Positions 7,175-16,281 of a stretch of 64,000 bases of DNA are shown here, piece after piece. The stretch's first letter is position 1, and each line of letters starts with the position of its first letter. A program made the position numbers and the translations under genes. Under the pieces are notes generated by a model. The model saw only the letters and a list, made by a program, of their open reading frames with translations, was not told the DNA's origin and did not search any database. The DNA is from an uncultured Mediterranea sp. (lineage in GTDB: Bacteria; Bacteroidota; Bacteroidia; Bacteroidales; Bacteroidaceae). The stretch spans positions 49,170 through 113,169 of the forward strand of contig CAMCUZ010000001.1 of the NCBI GenBank assembly GCA_945879145.1, written 5' to 3'.

Positions 7175-10100
7175 ATGAAAAGAAAATTAATGCTGTTATT
7201 GGCCTGTCTTTTTGTAGGAATAGGCCTTGTAACTGCCCAGACTCAGAGAGTTACAGGTGTTGTAATTTCTGAAGAAGATGGGCAACCAGTGATCGGCGCT
7301 TCTGTATTGGTAAAGGGTACACAGCTGGGTACCATTACCGGTGTAGATGGTGATTTTACGTTACCCAATGTACCAAGTTCGGCGAAAACTATCATCGTTT
7401 CTTTTGTGGGTATGCAGAAGGCGGAAGTAGCCATCTCAGCTCGTATGAAGGTGAGCTTGAAGCCTGACGCTGAGCTTCTTGACGAAGTAATGGTGGTGGC
7501 TTTCGGTACGGCCAAGAAGTCGGCCTTCACCGGTTCGGCCAAAGTGCTGGGCAATGAGAAGCTGGAACAATCGCAGGTGTCGAGCGTGACCAATGCATTG
7601 GCTGGTGCTGTGCCGGGCGTAACCCTGACCTCTTCTAATGGTGCTCCGGGTGCCTCTTCTTCTATCCAGATCCGTGGTTTCGGTTCACTGAACGCTGGCA
7701 ACAGCCCGCTGATTATTGTGGATGGTGCTCCTTACTCTGGTGACATCAGCAACCTGAACCCCAACGACGTAGAGTCAATGACGGTGCTGAAGGATGCTGC
7801 TTCTAACGCCCTGTATGGTGCGCGTGGTGCCAACGGTGTGGTTATCATCACGACTAAGAAGGCTAAGAGTGGTGACGCTGTGGTATCGTTTGATGCCAAG
7901 TGGGGTGCCAACAGCAACGCCCTGAAGCGTTACAACGTGATTAAGGATCCCGCTCAGTACTACGAAATGCACTACGGTGCCTTGAACCGTTATTATATGG
8001 ATAATGGCTCCTCTGCAGAAGAGGCTTGGCAGAAGGCTAACGCCAACCTGTTCGGTCCTGCCGGTAGCGGTGGTGTAGGTTACAATGTATATACTATTCC
8101 CGAAGGTGAAGTGCTGATTGGTCTGAACGGTAAGCTGAACCCCAACGCTACGCTGGGTCGCACCGTAACTTACAAGGGTCAGGACTACTACGTTACTCCT
8201 GATGATTGGGATGAAATCGGTACGCGCACGGGGCTCCGTCAGGAGTACAACTTCTCTGTAAGTGCTGCCAACGACCGCTCTTCGTTCTATGCTTCTCTCG
8301 GTTACCTGGAGAACGAAGGTATCACCGAGAATTCTGACCACAAGCGTCTGACGGCTCGTCTGCGTGCTGACTATCAAGCCAAGAAGTGGATGAAGATTGG
8401 TGGTAACATGTCATACGCTCGCTTCGATTTCAACTCGCTGAGCAACAACGGTTCTAGCACCTCATCAGGTAACATCTGGGCCTTCACTACCCAGCTGGCT
8501 CCTATCTACCCCGCTTACATCCGTACGGCAGATGGTAACGTCATGGTGGATGCTAACGGTATCAATGTGATGGACTATGGTAACGGCAAGAACGCCGGTA
8601 TGTCTCGCCCCTGGATTTCGGACGCTAACCCCATCCAGGACGTGAAGCTGAACACCAACAACTCTGAGGGTAACGCCTTCTACGGTAATGGTTTCGTTAA
8701 CTTCAACTTTGTGGAGGGTCTGACCATCACGTTGAATGGTACTTACAACCTCGATGAGACCCGTGAGACCTACGTCTATAACCCCTACTACGGTCAGTTT
8801 GACAGCACGGGTGGTACGGTCAGCAAGGGTCACTACCGCACGTACGAATACAACCTGCAGCAGTTGATCAACTACTCACGTACTTTTGGTAAGCACAATG
8901 TAGATGTCATGTTGGGTCACGAATATTCAGATTATCGTTACTATGCACTCTCTGCCAGCAAGAGCAAGATGTTCTCGCAGAGCAACAAGGAGTTGAATGG
9001 TGCTGTGGTTGACGGTCAGAGCGCTGGTTCTTACAAGAGCCGTACCAACTGGGAAGGTTACTTCGGTCGCTTGCAGTATAACTACGATGAAAAGTACTTC
9101 GCTTCGGCTTCTCTGCGTCGCGATGCCTCTTCGAAGTTCCACCCCGATTACCGTTGGGGTACCTTCTGGTCAGTAGGTGGTGCTTGGTTGATGAACAAGG
9201 AAAACTGGTTCAATGTAGATTGGATCCAGGAACTGAAGCTCAAGGCTTCTTACGGTATCCAGGGTAACGATAACATCGGTACCTACCGCTATACAGACGT
9301 ATTTGACATCGTGAACTCAGCAGGTAACGTAGGTACTTCGTTCGCTGCTAAGGGTACGAAGGATATCACGTGGGAAACCAACGGTAACTTCAACGTAGGT
9401 GCTGAATTCCAGCTCTTCAAGCGCATCAGCGGTAGCTTGGAATACTATTACCGCAAGACCACTGACATGCTCTTCAGCTTCTCGGTTGCTCCCTCGCTGG
9501 GTTACTCCAGCTACTACGACAACATCGGTGACATGTACAACACTGGTTTCGAATTGGATATGAACGTCAACATCTTGAAGCAGAAGAACCTGCAGTGGGA
9601 TGTGAACTTCAACATCTCTACGCTGAAGAACAAGATTACCAAGCTGCACCCTGACAAGATGGTGGCTACGCAATATACAGCCGATGGCACGGAATACAAG
9701 GGTTACAATAGCGGTAGCTTCTTCATCTCGGAAGACCTCTCTATTTACTCTTGGTATCTGAAGGAATTTGCCGGTGTAGATGCAGAGACTGGTGAATCAA
9801 TGTGGTATAAGAACATCAAGGACGAAAAGGGTAACATCACGGGTCGTGAAACGACTAAGACCTACGCTGATGCTGACTACTACATTACGGAGGAGACGAC
9901 CCTGCCTGATGCATTCGGTGGATTCGGTACGAAGATCAATGCTTACGGCTTCGACTTCGCCATCAACTTCACCTATCAGCTCGGTGGTAAGCAGTACGAT
10001 AACACCTATGCTACCTTCATGTCATCACCCACGAGCTCTGCCGGTTACAACTTCCATGCTGACCTGCTCAACTCTTGGACTGAAGAGAACCGCAACAGCA

Positions 10101-10393
10101 ACATTCCTCGCTTCCAGTGGGGTGACACCTACAGTGCAGGTGGCTCAACTCGTTTCTTGACTAGCTCAAGCTACCTCAACATTCAGAACATCAACTTCGG
10201 TTACACTCTGCCTTCTCGTCTGACCAAGAAGCTCGACATCAATAGTGTACGCGTTTACCTCACTGCAGAGAACGTGTTCTACTGGTCAAAGCGTCAGGGC
10301 TTCGACCCCCGTCAGTCGTTCAGCGGCGGTGCTAACGCTACCAATTACGCTCCGATGCGCACCATCTCAGGCGGTATCTCACTGAAGTTCTAA
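7175..10393 (+). CDS. SusC-family TonB-dependent outer-membrane transporter (expressed copy)
   Basis: A complete 1072-residue transporter. The signal peptide is MKRKLMLLLACLFVGIGLVTAQ. A carboxypeptidase-regulatory-like domain covers about residues 26-100 (VTGVVISEEDGQPVIGASV). The Ton-box region LDEVMVVA is near 102-109. The plug follows (IIVDGAPYSG, ALYGARGANGVVIITTKKA), then a long barrel ending in GGISLKF with the terminal Phe used in outer-membrane assembly. With SusD it should form a lidded pore importing oligomeric nutrients, driven by TonB. The substrate is unknown, though a peptidase downstream hints at peptides or glycoprotein. The putative crossover repeat falls at codon 66, inside the regulatory-like domain, so the secretion signal and promoter are separable from the specificity-determining barrel. 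Confidence 0.97.
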   Translation: MKRKLMLLLACLFVGIGLVTAQTQRVTGVVISEEDGQPVIGASVLVKGTQLGTITGVDGDFTLPNVPSSAKTIIVSFVGMQKAEVAISARMKVSLKPDAELLDEVMVVAFGTAKKSAFTGSAKVLGNEKLEQSQVSSVTNALAGAVPGVTLTSSNGAPGASSSIQIRGFGSLNAGNSPLIIVDGAPYSGDISNLNPNDVESMTVLKDAASNALYGARGANGVVIITTKKAKSGDAVVSFDAKWGANSNALKRYNVIKDPAQYYEMHYGALNRYYMDNGSSAEEAWQKANANLFGPAGSGGVGYNVYTIPEGEVLIGLNGKLNPNATLGRTVTYKGQDYYVTPDDWDEIGTRTGLRQEYNFSVSAANDRSSFYASLGYLENEGITENSDHKRLTARLRADYQAKKWMKIGGNMSYARFDFNSLSNNGSSTSSGNIWAFTTQLAPIYPAYIRTADGNVMVDANGINVMDYGNGKNAGMSRPWISDANPIQDVKLNTNNSEGNAFYGNGFVNFNFVEGLTITLNGTYNLDETRETYVYNPYYGQFDSTGGTVSKGHYRTYEYNLQQLINYSRTFGKHNVDVMLGHEYSDYRYYALSASKSKMFSQSNKELNGAVVDGQSAGSYKSRTNWEGYFGRLQYNYDEKYFASASLRRDASSKFHPDYRWGTFWSVGGAWLMNKENWFNVDWIQELKLKASYGIQGNDNIGTYRYTDVFDIVNSAGNVGTSFAAKGTKDITWETNGNFNVGAEFQLFKRISGSLEYYYRKTTDMLFSFSVAPSLGYSSYYDNIGDMYNTGFELDMNVNILKQKNLQWDVNFNISTLKNKITKLHPDKMVATQYTADGTEYKGYNSGSFFISEDLSIYSWYLKEFAGVDAETGESMWYKNIKDEKGNITGRETTKTYADADYYITEETTLPDAFGGFGTKINAYGFDFAINFTYQLGGKQYDNTYATFMSSPTSSAGYNFHADLLNSWTEENRNSNIPRFQWGDTYSAGGSTRFLTSSSYLNIQNINFGYTLPSRLTKKLDINSVRVYLTAENVFYWSKRQGFDPRQSFSGGANATNYAPMRTISGGISLKF
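7371..7386 (+). repeat. Inverted repeat, right copy (likely crossover site)
   Basis: TACCAAGTTCGGCGAA, identical in inverted orientation to 3311-3326. It covers the end of codon 66 to codon 71 of the active susC. The second shared 17-bp block is at 7406-7422. Confidence 0.8.
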
Positions 10394-10420
10394 TCTATAA
10401 CAGTTAAAGGAAAAAGCATT

Positions 10421-12055
10421 ATGAAAAAAGCATTGAAAATATTCTCCCTTTTTGCAGCTACGGCCTTGCTGGCCAGCAGCTGTATCGAAGAGACGTTCCC
10501 TGAATCGGGTAGCGCTACCTCCGAGCAGGTGGGTGCTTCTTCTACGGCACTCGAAGCTGCATTGAACGGTATTCCCTCGCAGATGGCACAGGGTTACTAT
10601 GTGTATGGTAGCCAGACGCACGAAACCGACATGGCCTATCCCATGTACATGATTGCTCTGACCGAAATGCTGGGTGATATGTATCCCCTGGGTTCCAACT
10701 CCGGTTACGACTGGTACCGCAACTACAATACGTGCGACCGTGAATTCGGTGAAAAGAGCTACTTCGCTTACCTCCCCTGGTTCACTCTCTACCGTTTCAT
10801 CAAGGCAGCCAACGACGTGATTGCTGCTGTAGATTTCGAGACGGCTCCCGATAACCTGAAGGGCCTGGCCTCTGTGGCCTACGCTTGCCGCGCTTTCGAC
10901 TACTACATGCTGATGGTGCTCTTTGAACCCGTAGAAACCGGTTATACCGATATCTCGGCTGTGAAGGGGTTGACTGTACCTATTGTAACTGAGGCTACTA
11001 CGGGTGACGATGCCAAGCAGAATGCCCGTGCTACGCACGAAGAGATGGTGAAGTTCATCCTCTCTGACCTCGACAAGGCCGAAGCGGGTCTGGCTAACTA
11101 TACGCCTTCTTCCAAGAACTTCCCCGACCTTGCTGTAGTGTATGGTATCAAGGCCAAAGTTTATCTGTGGGACGAGGATTATGCTAAGGCTGCTGAATAT
11201 GCTGCTAAGGCTATTGAGACCGCTAAGGCCGACAAGGCCGTGCCTATGACCAAGGCTCAGCTGACTGACCTAAAGACCGGCTTTAACACGGCTACTGCAG
11301 GTTGGATGTGGTACATCCACTACAGCGCTGAGACGATGGGTAACCTCTGCAACTTCACCGGCTGGATGAGTGGTGAGGCTGACTGGGGTTACAGCTCGCT
11401 GACCCTCCCTGGTATCGACCGTGCCCTCTACGAGAAGATGTCAGACACCGACTACCGCAAGCCTCAGTTCCTGGATCCCATGAAGTATGGTTTCTACGAC
11501 TACCAGACGGTTCGTGACCAGGCTTACATTGAGGAAGCTCCTGCCTATCTCTCGCTGAAGTTCCGCTGCGTAAACGGTGACTGGGAAACCTACTCAGTAG
11601 GTGCTGCCTGCGACGTTCCCGTGATGCGTATAGAAGAGATGTACCTCATCGAGGCTGAGGCTGTAGGTGCTTCACAGGGCGTAGCTGCCGGTGTAGAGAA
11701 ACTGAACAGCTTCATGAAGAACTACCGCGACCCTGCTTACAATTACGCAGGTTCTGACCTCCGTGAGTTCCAGCTCGAAGTGTTGACCCAGATGCGAATC
11801 GAGTTCTGGGGTGAGGGTAATGCCTTCCCCTCGGCTAAGCGTCTGCGTCCCGCAATCTACCAGAACTACGCCGGTACGAATGCACCTGAGACCATCTTCA
11901 AGATTAACTTCCCGCAGGGTAAACCCAACTGGAACCTGGTGATTCCTACCTTCGAGACCCAGTCGAATCCTGTTCTGGCTGCTCAGAACAACCCCAACCC
12001 CACGGGTACCTTCAAGGCTCCTGCTGAAGAAGGCAAGTTCTGCGAGAAGAAATAA
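10421..12055 (+). CDS. SusD/RagB-family nutrient-binding lipoprotein
   Basis: A 544-residue lipoprotein starting 27 bases after susC. The signal ends at lipobox LASSC with Cys21. The body has the helical SusD architecture: early TPR segments (TALEAALNGIPSQMAQGYY, WFTLYRFIKAANDVIAAVDF, YACRAFDYYMLMVLFEP) and the late motif MRIEEMYLIEAEA...MRIEFWGEGNAFPSAKRLRP, characteristic of the family's C-terminal region. It should cap the SusC pore at the cell surface and bind the incoming substrate. It is part of the active operon and would be switched off if the segment inverts. Confidence 0.95.
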   Translation: MKKALKIFSLFAATALLASSCIEETFPESGSATSEQVGASSTALEAALNGIPSQMAQGYYVYGSQTHETDMAYPMYMIALTEMLGDMYPLGSNSGYDWYRNYNTCDREFGEKSYFAYLPWFTLYRFIKAANDVIAAVDFETAPDNLKGLASVAYACRAFDYYMLMVLFEPVETGYTDISAVKGLTVPIVTEATTGDDAKQNARATHEEMVKFILSDLDKAEAGLANYTPSSKNFPDLAVVYGIKAKVYLWDEDYAKAAEYAAKAIETAKADKAVPMTKAQLTDLKTGFNTATAGWMWYIHYSAETMGNLCNFTGWMSGEADWGYSSLTLPGIDRALYEKMSDTDYRKPQFLDPMKYGFYDYQTVRDQAYIEEAPAYLSLKFRCVNGDWETYSVGAACDVPVMRIEEMYLIEAEAVGASQGVAAGVEKLNSFMKNYRDPAYNYAGSDLREFQLEVLTQMRIEFWGEGNAFPSAKRLRPAIYQNYAGTNAPETIFKINFPQGKPNWNLVIPTFETQSNPVLAAQNNPNPTGTFKAPAEEGKFCEKK

Positions 12056-12086
12056 TATCATTCACAACCTTTATACATTATAAGAT

Positions 12087-14114
12087 ATGAAATCATTCAA
12101 GCATATATGGGGATTGGCCGTAGCCATGCTTGCTGCTACCACCCTTTATTCCTGCTCTGAGGATGAGCCTACCTATACCCCGGCTGACCCTGAAGGCGTT
12201 AAGGCTCATATCACCTTTGCAGGTAGTGAGTCGGAGACCTTCGAAGTTGAACCTGGTACTACAGGCTTCTCTCTCACGCTCCAACGTCCTGAGGACGAAG
12301 CTGCCAACGCTGAAACTGTTACCCTCACTGTAACGGGCAACCAGGGTAATGTATTCAATTGCCCCGCTACTGTAGATTTCGCTGCCGGTGAGACTACCAA
12401 GAGTTTCAATGTAACCGTCAGTGGTGCTGAAGAAGGTGTTTATTATGCCTTAAACGTGGTAGCCAATGGCAACCAGAGCGATTACACCCAAGGTCTTCGC
12501 CAGAAGAATGTATCGTTTGCTGTCATGAAGTGGGAGAGCATCGGTATGGGTTACTGGGTGGACAACATCATGTGTACTCCTTTCAGTGTAGATAAGCTGA
12601 CGCTTGCTGTAGAAGTAGAAAAGGCTGTAACTTCCACTTCTACCCGTTTCCGCTTCACGAGTCCTTATGAATCAGTGAATACCGATGTAGTACTGATTGG
12701 TGGTAAGGAGGAATATCCTGCCTATGTCGGCTATCCGTACAACGGGCCCGATGATATCTGCTCTACCGGCAACATGTTCGTGATTATCTGCGATGCTAAG
12801 GGCAATGCTAACTTGCAGGATGTAGAAATCGGTCTCGACTGGGGCCATGGTAAGGTGATTGCTGGTATGATCAAGGACGGTCAATCTTTGGGTAATGTAA
12901 GCGACGCCAAGGCTAAGGCTGGTACCTATAGTGCAGCTAAAGGTACTGTTTCATTCCCCGTTTTGACCATGTTTATGAGCATGCCTTCATGGAACACCGT
13001 AGCTTGTACTTCTGCAGCTACCCTGTATCTAGGTGATGATGCTTTCCTGAATGCTCAGGTGAAGGAAGTGGATTATGTGAACGACTTCCAGTGGAACAGC
13101 GTAGAAGGCGCTCTCGGTACCTTTGTATCTACAGCTGCTGACGACTCTTGGATTCAAGATGTAGAGGCAGCGGTTCGCGTTTCAGATGGTGGAGTAGAAG
13201 AGGGTCTCTATCGCTTCCCCGACCTGTTCGTTGAGGGTTATCCTATCGTCTTCAATATGACGCTGGATAATGGCGCCTATATGATTTCTACTCCCAAGGT
13301 TCAGCCTACTGGTATCGTTGCTTTGGGCGGCGATATGATTTACACCGAAATCAAGAGCGGTAAGTGTGGTGAAGACATGCAGATGACGCTCAACATGGCT
13401 TTCTATACCATGGATGACAAGGGCAATAAGAAGGTGGACTTCGGCACGATGGCCGAAGAGTTCCAGTGGGGTGTAACTGGTCTGTCGGTAAATGATCTGA
13501 TTGGACAGAACATGGCCAACTATGTGGGTATCTGGAAGGCTCCTTTCATTAACCTGAAGGATGGTTCTGCAGGCAATAGCTACGTTCGAGTTACTCCGTC
13601 GGCTGATTATGAAGGTTGCCTGGTTATCGAAGGACTCTCGGCACTGGATGGTTACAATGATGCTGTAATTGCTGAGTGGAGTAATCAAACTGGTCTGGTT
13701 ACTTTGGGCGCTCAGTGGGCAGAAGACCTGTCTGGTTACAACATGATCTTCATGGGCTATAATCCTTTCGAAGGCTATTACACGACAAAGAGCACGATGA
13801 TAGGTGGTTTGACAAAGGACGGTATTTTTGCTTTCCTGAATAATCCAGAGAATGAAGATCCCATCCAAACCATGCGTTATTTCGCTTATCAAGATGGTGC
13901 TGTAGCAGGTGCCTTCTCTAGCTACGTTCCCTATCCGATGGAGTGGGAGTATGCTCAGGCTGCTGGTGCTCAGGGTCTCAAGGTTTCTGCTGAATTCAGC
14001 GCTGAGGTGAATGGTGTAATTAAGAAGGTTAATCGTCAGCTTAAGTCCTCCATCAAGGGACAAGCGGTTGCTCCCCGTCAGTTGATTGGTAGCAATGTGG
14101 AAATGGTCTATTAA
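12087..14114 (+). CDS. Uncharacterised surface lipoprotein of the susCD operon
   Basis: A 675-residue protein with lipobox LYSC (Cys23). Residues about 38-145 look like a beta-sandwich of the Calx-beta or similar type (ITFAGSESETFEVEPG...VTLTVTGNQG...VDFAAGETTKSFNVTV). The rest is rich in beta-strand-like, aromatic and Gly-containing segments with no catalytic motif that I recognise. It follows susD by 31 bases and ends before a good terminator, so it belongs to the same transcript. Proteins at this position are often surface substrate-binding proteins (SusE/F-like or SGBP-like). That role is inferred from position only. Confidence 0.85.
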   Translation: MKSFKHIWGLAVAMLAATTLYSCSEDEPTYTPADPEGVKAHITFAGSESETFEVEPGTTGFSLTLQRPEDEAANAETVTLTVTGNQGNVFNCPATVDFAAGETTKSFNVTVSGAEEGVYYALNVVANGNQSDYTQGLRQKNVSFAVMKWESIGMGYWVDNIMCTPFSVDKLTLAVEVEKAVTSTSTRFRFTSPYESVNTDVVLIGGKEEYPAYVGYPYNGPDDICSTGNMFVIICDAKGNANLQDVEIGLDWGHGKVIAGMIKDGQSLGNVSDAKAKAGTYSAAKGTVSFPVLTMFMSMPSWNTVACTSAATLYLGDDAFLNAQVKEVDYVNDFQWNSVEGALGTFVSTAADDSWIQDVEAAVRVSDGGVEEGLYRFPDLFVEGYPIVFNMTLDNGAYMISTPKVQPTGIVALGGDMIYTEIKSGKCGEDMQMTLNMAFYTMDDKGNKKVDFGTMAEEFQWGVTGLSVNDLIGQNMANYVGIWKAPFINLKDGSAGNSYVRVTPSADYEGCLVIEGLSALDGYNDAVIAEWSNQTGLVTLGAQWAEDLSGYNMIFMGYNPFEGYYTTKSTMIGGLTKDGIFAFLNNPENEDPIQTMRYFAYQDGAVAGAFSSYVPYPMEWEYAQAAGAQGLKVSAEFSAEVNGVIKKVNRQLKSSIKGQAVAPRQLIGSNVEMVY

Positions 14115-14124
14115 TGATACCTAT

Positions 14125-14204
14125 ATCAGCTAATAGCTGATTGAATGAAATAAGAAAAGCGTGTGGCTTTGTTGCCCTTTGGGTATGAAGCTACACGCTT
14201 TTTC
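14125..14204 (+). terminator. Terminator after the susCD-lipoprotein operon
   Basis: AAAAGCGTGTGGCTT (14155-14169) pairs with AAGCTACACGCTTTT (14188-14202), followed by more T. A smaller palindrome ATCAGCTAATAGCTGAT (14125-14141) precedes it. The peptidase gene downstream therefore may be transcribed separately or by read-through. Confidence 0.8.
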
Positions 14205-14242
14205 GCTCTATACCTTATTATATATAATACATTTTACCACTT

Positions 14243-16015
14243 ATGATGAAACAAAAACTATTCCTCTGTATGCTGGCGGTGATGGCATGCTTCACGGCCT
14301 GCTCCAGTGATGACCCTACCATCACCCTATTGACGAACGATGCTTCGGGTGCGCCGGTTACACAGATTGATCTTGGTCCTAACAAGGACTCAAAGGGCAG
14401 TATCGTCTTTGAGAGCTCTGACGAATGGGAGGCCAAGGCTACGCTGAGTGATGGTTCGGTGTGCGACTGGCTTACCGTAAGCCCTGCACAGGGTAAGGCT
14501 GGTAAAGTCTCTGTCTCTTTCAAGGCCAACTCATCGAACATGACGGGTGATCCCCGTACCGCTACCTTGACCCTCTATGGCGCTGGCAAGGCATTGCAGA
14601 ACCTGCATGTAACCCAGGCTAAGATGGACTTCATCGAACTGGATAAGACGGAGTATTCCATTTCCGCAGAGGGGGGCGATGTCGATATCCTTTTTACCGG
14701 TAGCCTTCCTGCAAACGGGAGGGTGGGAGCTGCTTACTCCACCTCGCTGACCGGATGGGCTCAACTGGGCTGGTTGCCTACCACCCGCGGTCTGCAACAT
14801 GGTGGATTGCGCGTCAAGGTGGATGCCAATCAGTTCCTTCACGAACGTCAGGCGCAGCTGCAGCTGGTTATTCTTGATGCTAACGAGCAAGTGATCATGG
14901 AGACGGATTTCATTAACCTGACGCAAGCGGCTGGTCAGGAACTCACTTCAACTGACATGAGTAAGGATGGTGAGGTGAAGGTGCTCCAGACGCACACCAA
15001 AGGTAATGCTGGCATTCCGCTGGTTATCCTTGGTGATGGCTTTGTGGATACACAGGTCGCTTCGGGTTATTATGACGAGTGCATCCAACGCGGTATAGAT
15101 AATTTCTTCAGCGAAGAGCCCTACGCTTCGCTGCGTGAATACTTCGATGTGTGGCAGGTTACGGCAGTTTCTCCTTCAAATGTGATGGATGGTACGCACG
15201 CAACGGCCATTTCATCCTATCCTACGGGAGAGGGTACGTTGATTGTAGGGGATGATAAGAAGGCACAGGCCTACGCCCAGCAGGTCACTGAACTAAAATC
15301 TATGGATAGACTTGCTGAAGCGACTATCCTGGTGGTGATGAATACGGATGCCTACGCCGGAACCTGTTATTTCGGCTTCTCAACCGATGGGAAAACCTTC
15401 GTTGACCTGGCCATCGGTTATGCCCCGATGATTTATGGTCCGCGCCACGAGGAGTGCCGCCAAGTCATGGTACACGAAAATGCGGGTCATGGTTTCGCTA
15501 AACTGGGTGATGAGTATGGTTACGCCAGCAACGGCAAGGCTTCTCAGTCGGATATTGATGAGCTGCTTTTCTTTCAAGAAATGGGTTGGATGATCAATGT
15601 CTCTTCTACCAGTAACCCTGAACTGGTGCCTTGGAGTCACTTCCTTAAGGACAGTCGCTATGCCAACGATGGAAACGGCTATCCGCTCTCTGTCATCGAA
15701 GGGGGATATACCTTCACGCAGGGTATCTGGAAACCCACGGAAGAGAGTATGATGAACAGCAATCAAAACGGCTTCAACGCACCAAGCCGCGAGGCGATTT
15801 ACAAGCGTATCATGAGCATGGCCAACGGTTCTCCCTGGCAGTACGACTACGAAGAGTTTGTGAAGTTCGACCTGGCTCACCTGCCTGTGAACAGCGCGAA
15901 GACCCGTGCACTGCAGATGAAGCAAGATGGCTTTGGCATCCTTGACAAGGAGGAACTGAAGAAGCGTCCCCGCTTCCACGAGCCCGTCTTTGTGAACCTG
16001 CAGCTAAACAGATAA
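14243..16015 (+). CDS. M64-family (IgA-peptidase-like) zinc metallopeptidase lipoprotein
   Basis: A 590-residue lipoprotein (lipobox FTAC, Cys20). Residues about 30-130 resemble a BACON-type beta domain (WEAKATLSDGSVCDWLTVSPAQGKAG). The C-terminal half is the catalytic domain: VHENAGHGFAKLGDEY (His411, Glu412, His416) fits the HExxxHxxxxLxDEY zinc signature of family M64, preceded by the family's LVILGDGF-like and ECIQRGIDNFFSEEPY segments. M64 members cleave proteins including IgA in Clostridium, and surface-anchored relatives are common in gut Bacteroidetes. Its place after the susCD-lipoprotein genes suggests it releases peptides or trims glycoproteins for import. Either of two adjacent ATGs (14243, 14246) may be the start. 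Confidence 0.9.
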   Translation: MMKQKLFLCMLAVMACFTACSSDDPTITLLTNDASGAPVTQIDLGPNKDSKGSIVFESSDEWEAKATLSDGSVCDWLTVSPAQGKAGKVSVSFKANSSNMTGDPRTATLTLYGAGKALQNLHVTQAKMDFIELDKTEYSISAEGGDVDILFTGSLPANGRVGAAYSTSLTGWAQLGWLPTTRGLQHGGLRVKVDANQFLHERQAQLQLVILDANEQVIMETDFINLTQAAGQELTSTDMSKDGEVKVLQTHTKGNAGIPLVILGDGFVDTQVASGYYDECIQRGIDNFFSEEPYASLREYFDVWQVTAVSPSNVMDGTHATAISSYPTGEGTLIVGDDKKAQAYAQQVTELKSMDRLAEATILVVMNTDAYAGTCYFGFSTDGKTFVDLAIGYAPMIYGPRHEECRQVMVHENAGHGFAKLGDEYGYASNGKASQSDIDELLFFQEMGWMINVSSTSNPELVPWSHFLKDSRYANDGNGYPLSVIEGGYTFTQGIWKPTEESMMNSNQNGFNAPSREAIYKRIMSMANGSPWQYDYEEFVKFDLAHLPVNSAKTRALQMKQDGFGILDKEELKKRPRFHEPVFVNLQLNR

Positions 16016-16039
16016 GCCTCTCTACGCTTTATTCCTACA

Positions 16040-16081
16040 CCCCGCCAAAGGTTGGCTACACAGCATCCCCTTTTGGCGGGG
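16040..16081. terminator. Terminator after the M64 peptidase gene
   Basis: CCCCGCCAAA at 16040-16049 pairs with TTTGGCGGGG at 16072-16081. It is a strong GC-rich stem but lacks a clean T-run. Confidence 0.6.
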
Positions 16082-16090
16082 CTTGTTCAT

Positions 16091-16124
16091 TTGTAGGGGC
16101 GCAATATGTTGCGCCCTGTATGCC
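16091..16124. repeat. Palindromic intergenic repeat, copy 1
   Basis: TTGTAGGGGCGCAATATGTTGCGCCCTGTATGCCG. The core GGGCGCAA/TTGCGCCC is a perfect 8-bp palindrome. A near-identical copy lies at 33208-33243. It looks like a dispersed REP-like element. Confidence 0.7.
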
Positions 16125-16216
16125 GTAATGAAATGAGCCATGCAGATGACCATTGTAGGTGTGAATGGGCGGTAGGTAGGCGGCGCTTTGGAAAAGCAAA
16201 AATAGGTAAGCTTTCT

Positions 16217-16248
16217 TTTGCTTTTTCTCTCAGCTTGCACTATCTTTG
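16217..16248 (+). promoter_or_regulatory. Promoter of hflX
   Basis: TTTG (16217-16220), a 20-base spacer and TATCTTTG (16241-16248). The TTG inside the box (16246) is in frame with hflX but is not a plausible start. Confidence 0.75.
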
Positions 16249-16281
16249 TCCCCAATAATTTGGAATAGAAAGGCTAACAAT

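Larger units (their letters stand above)
3311..7386. other. Putative invertible DNA segment (SusC/SusD phase switch)
   Basis: The segment is bounded by a perfect 16-bp inverted repeat lying inside two oppositely oriented susC genes. It contains the AAA ATPase, the tyrosine recombinase, and the promoter plus first 66 codons of the plus-strand susC. Exchange at the repeat swaps which susC receives the promoter and signal peptide. Frame check: 196 nt (7175-7370) plus 2945 nt (3326 down to 382) equals 3141 nt, exactly 1047 codons including stop. SusC-family switching by tyrosine recombinases is known in Bacteroides fragilis; its occurrence here is inferred from sequence. Confidence 0.75.
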
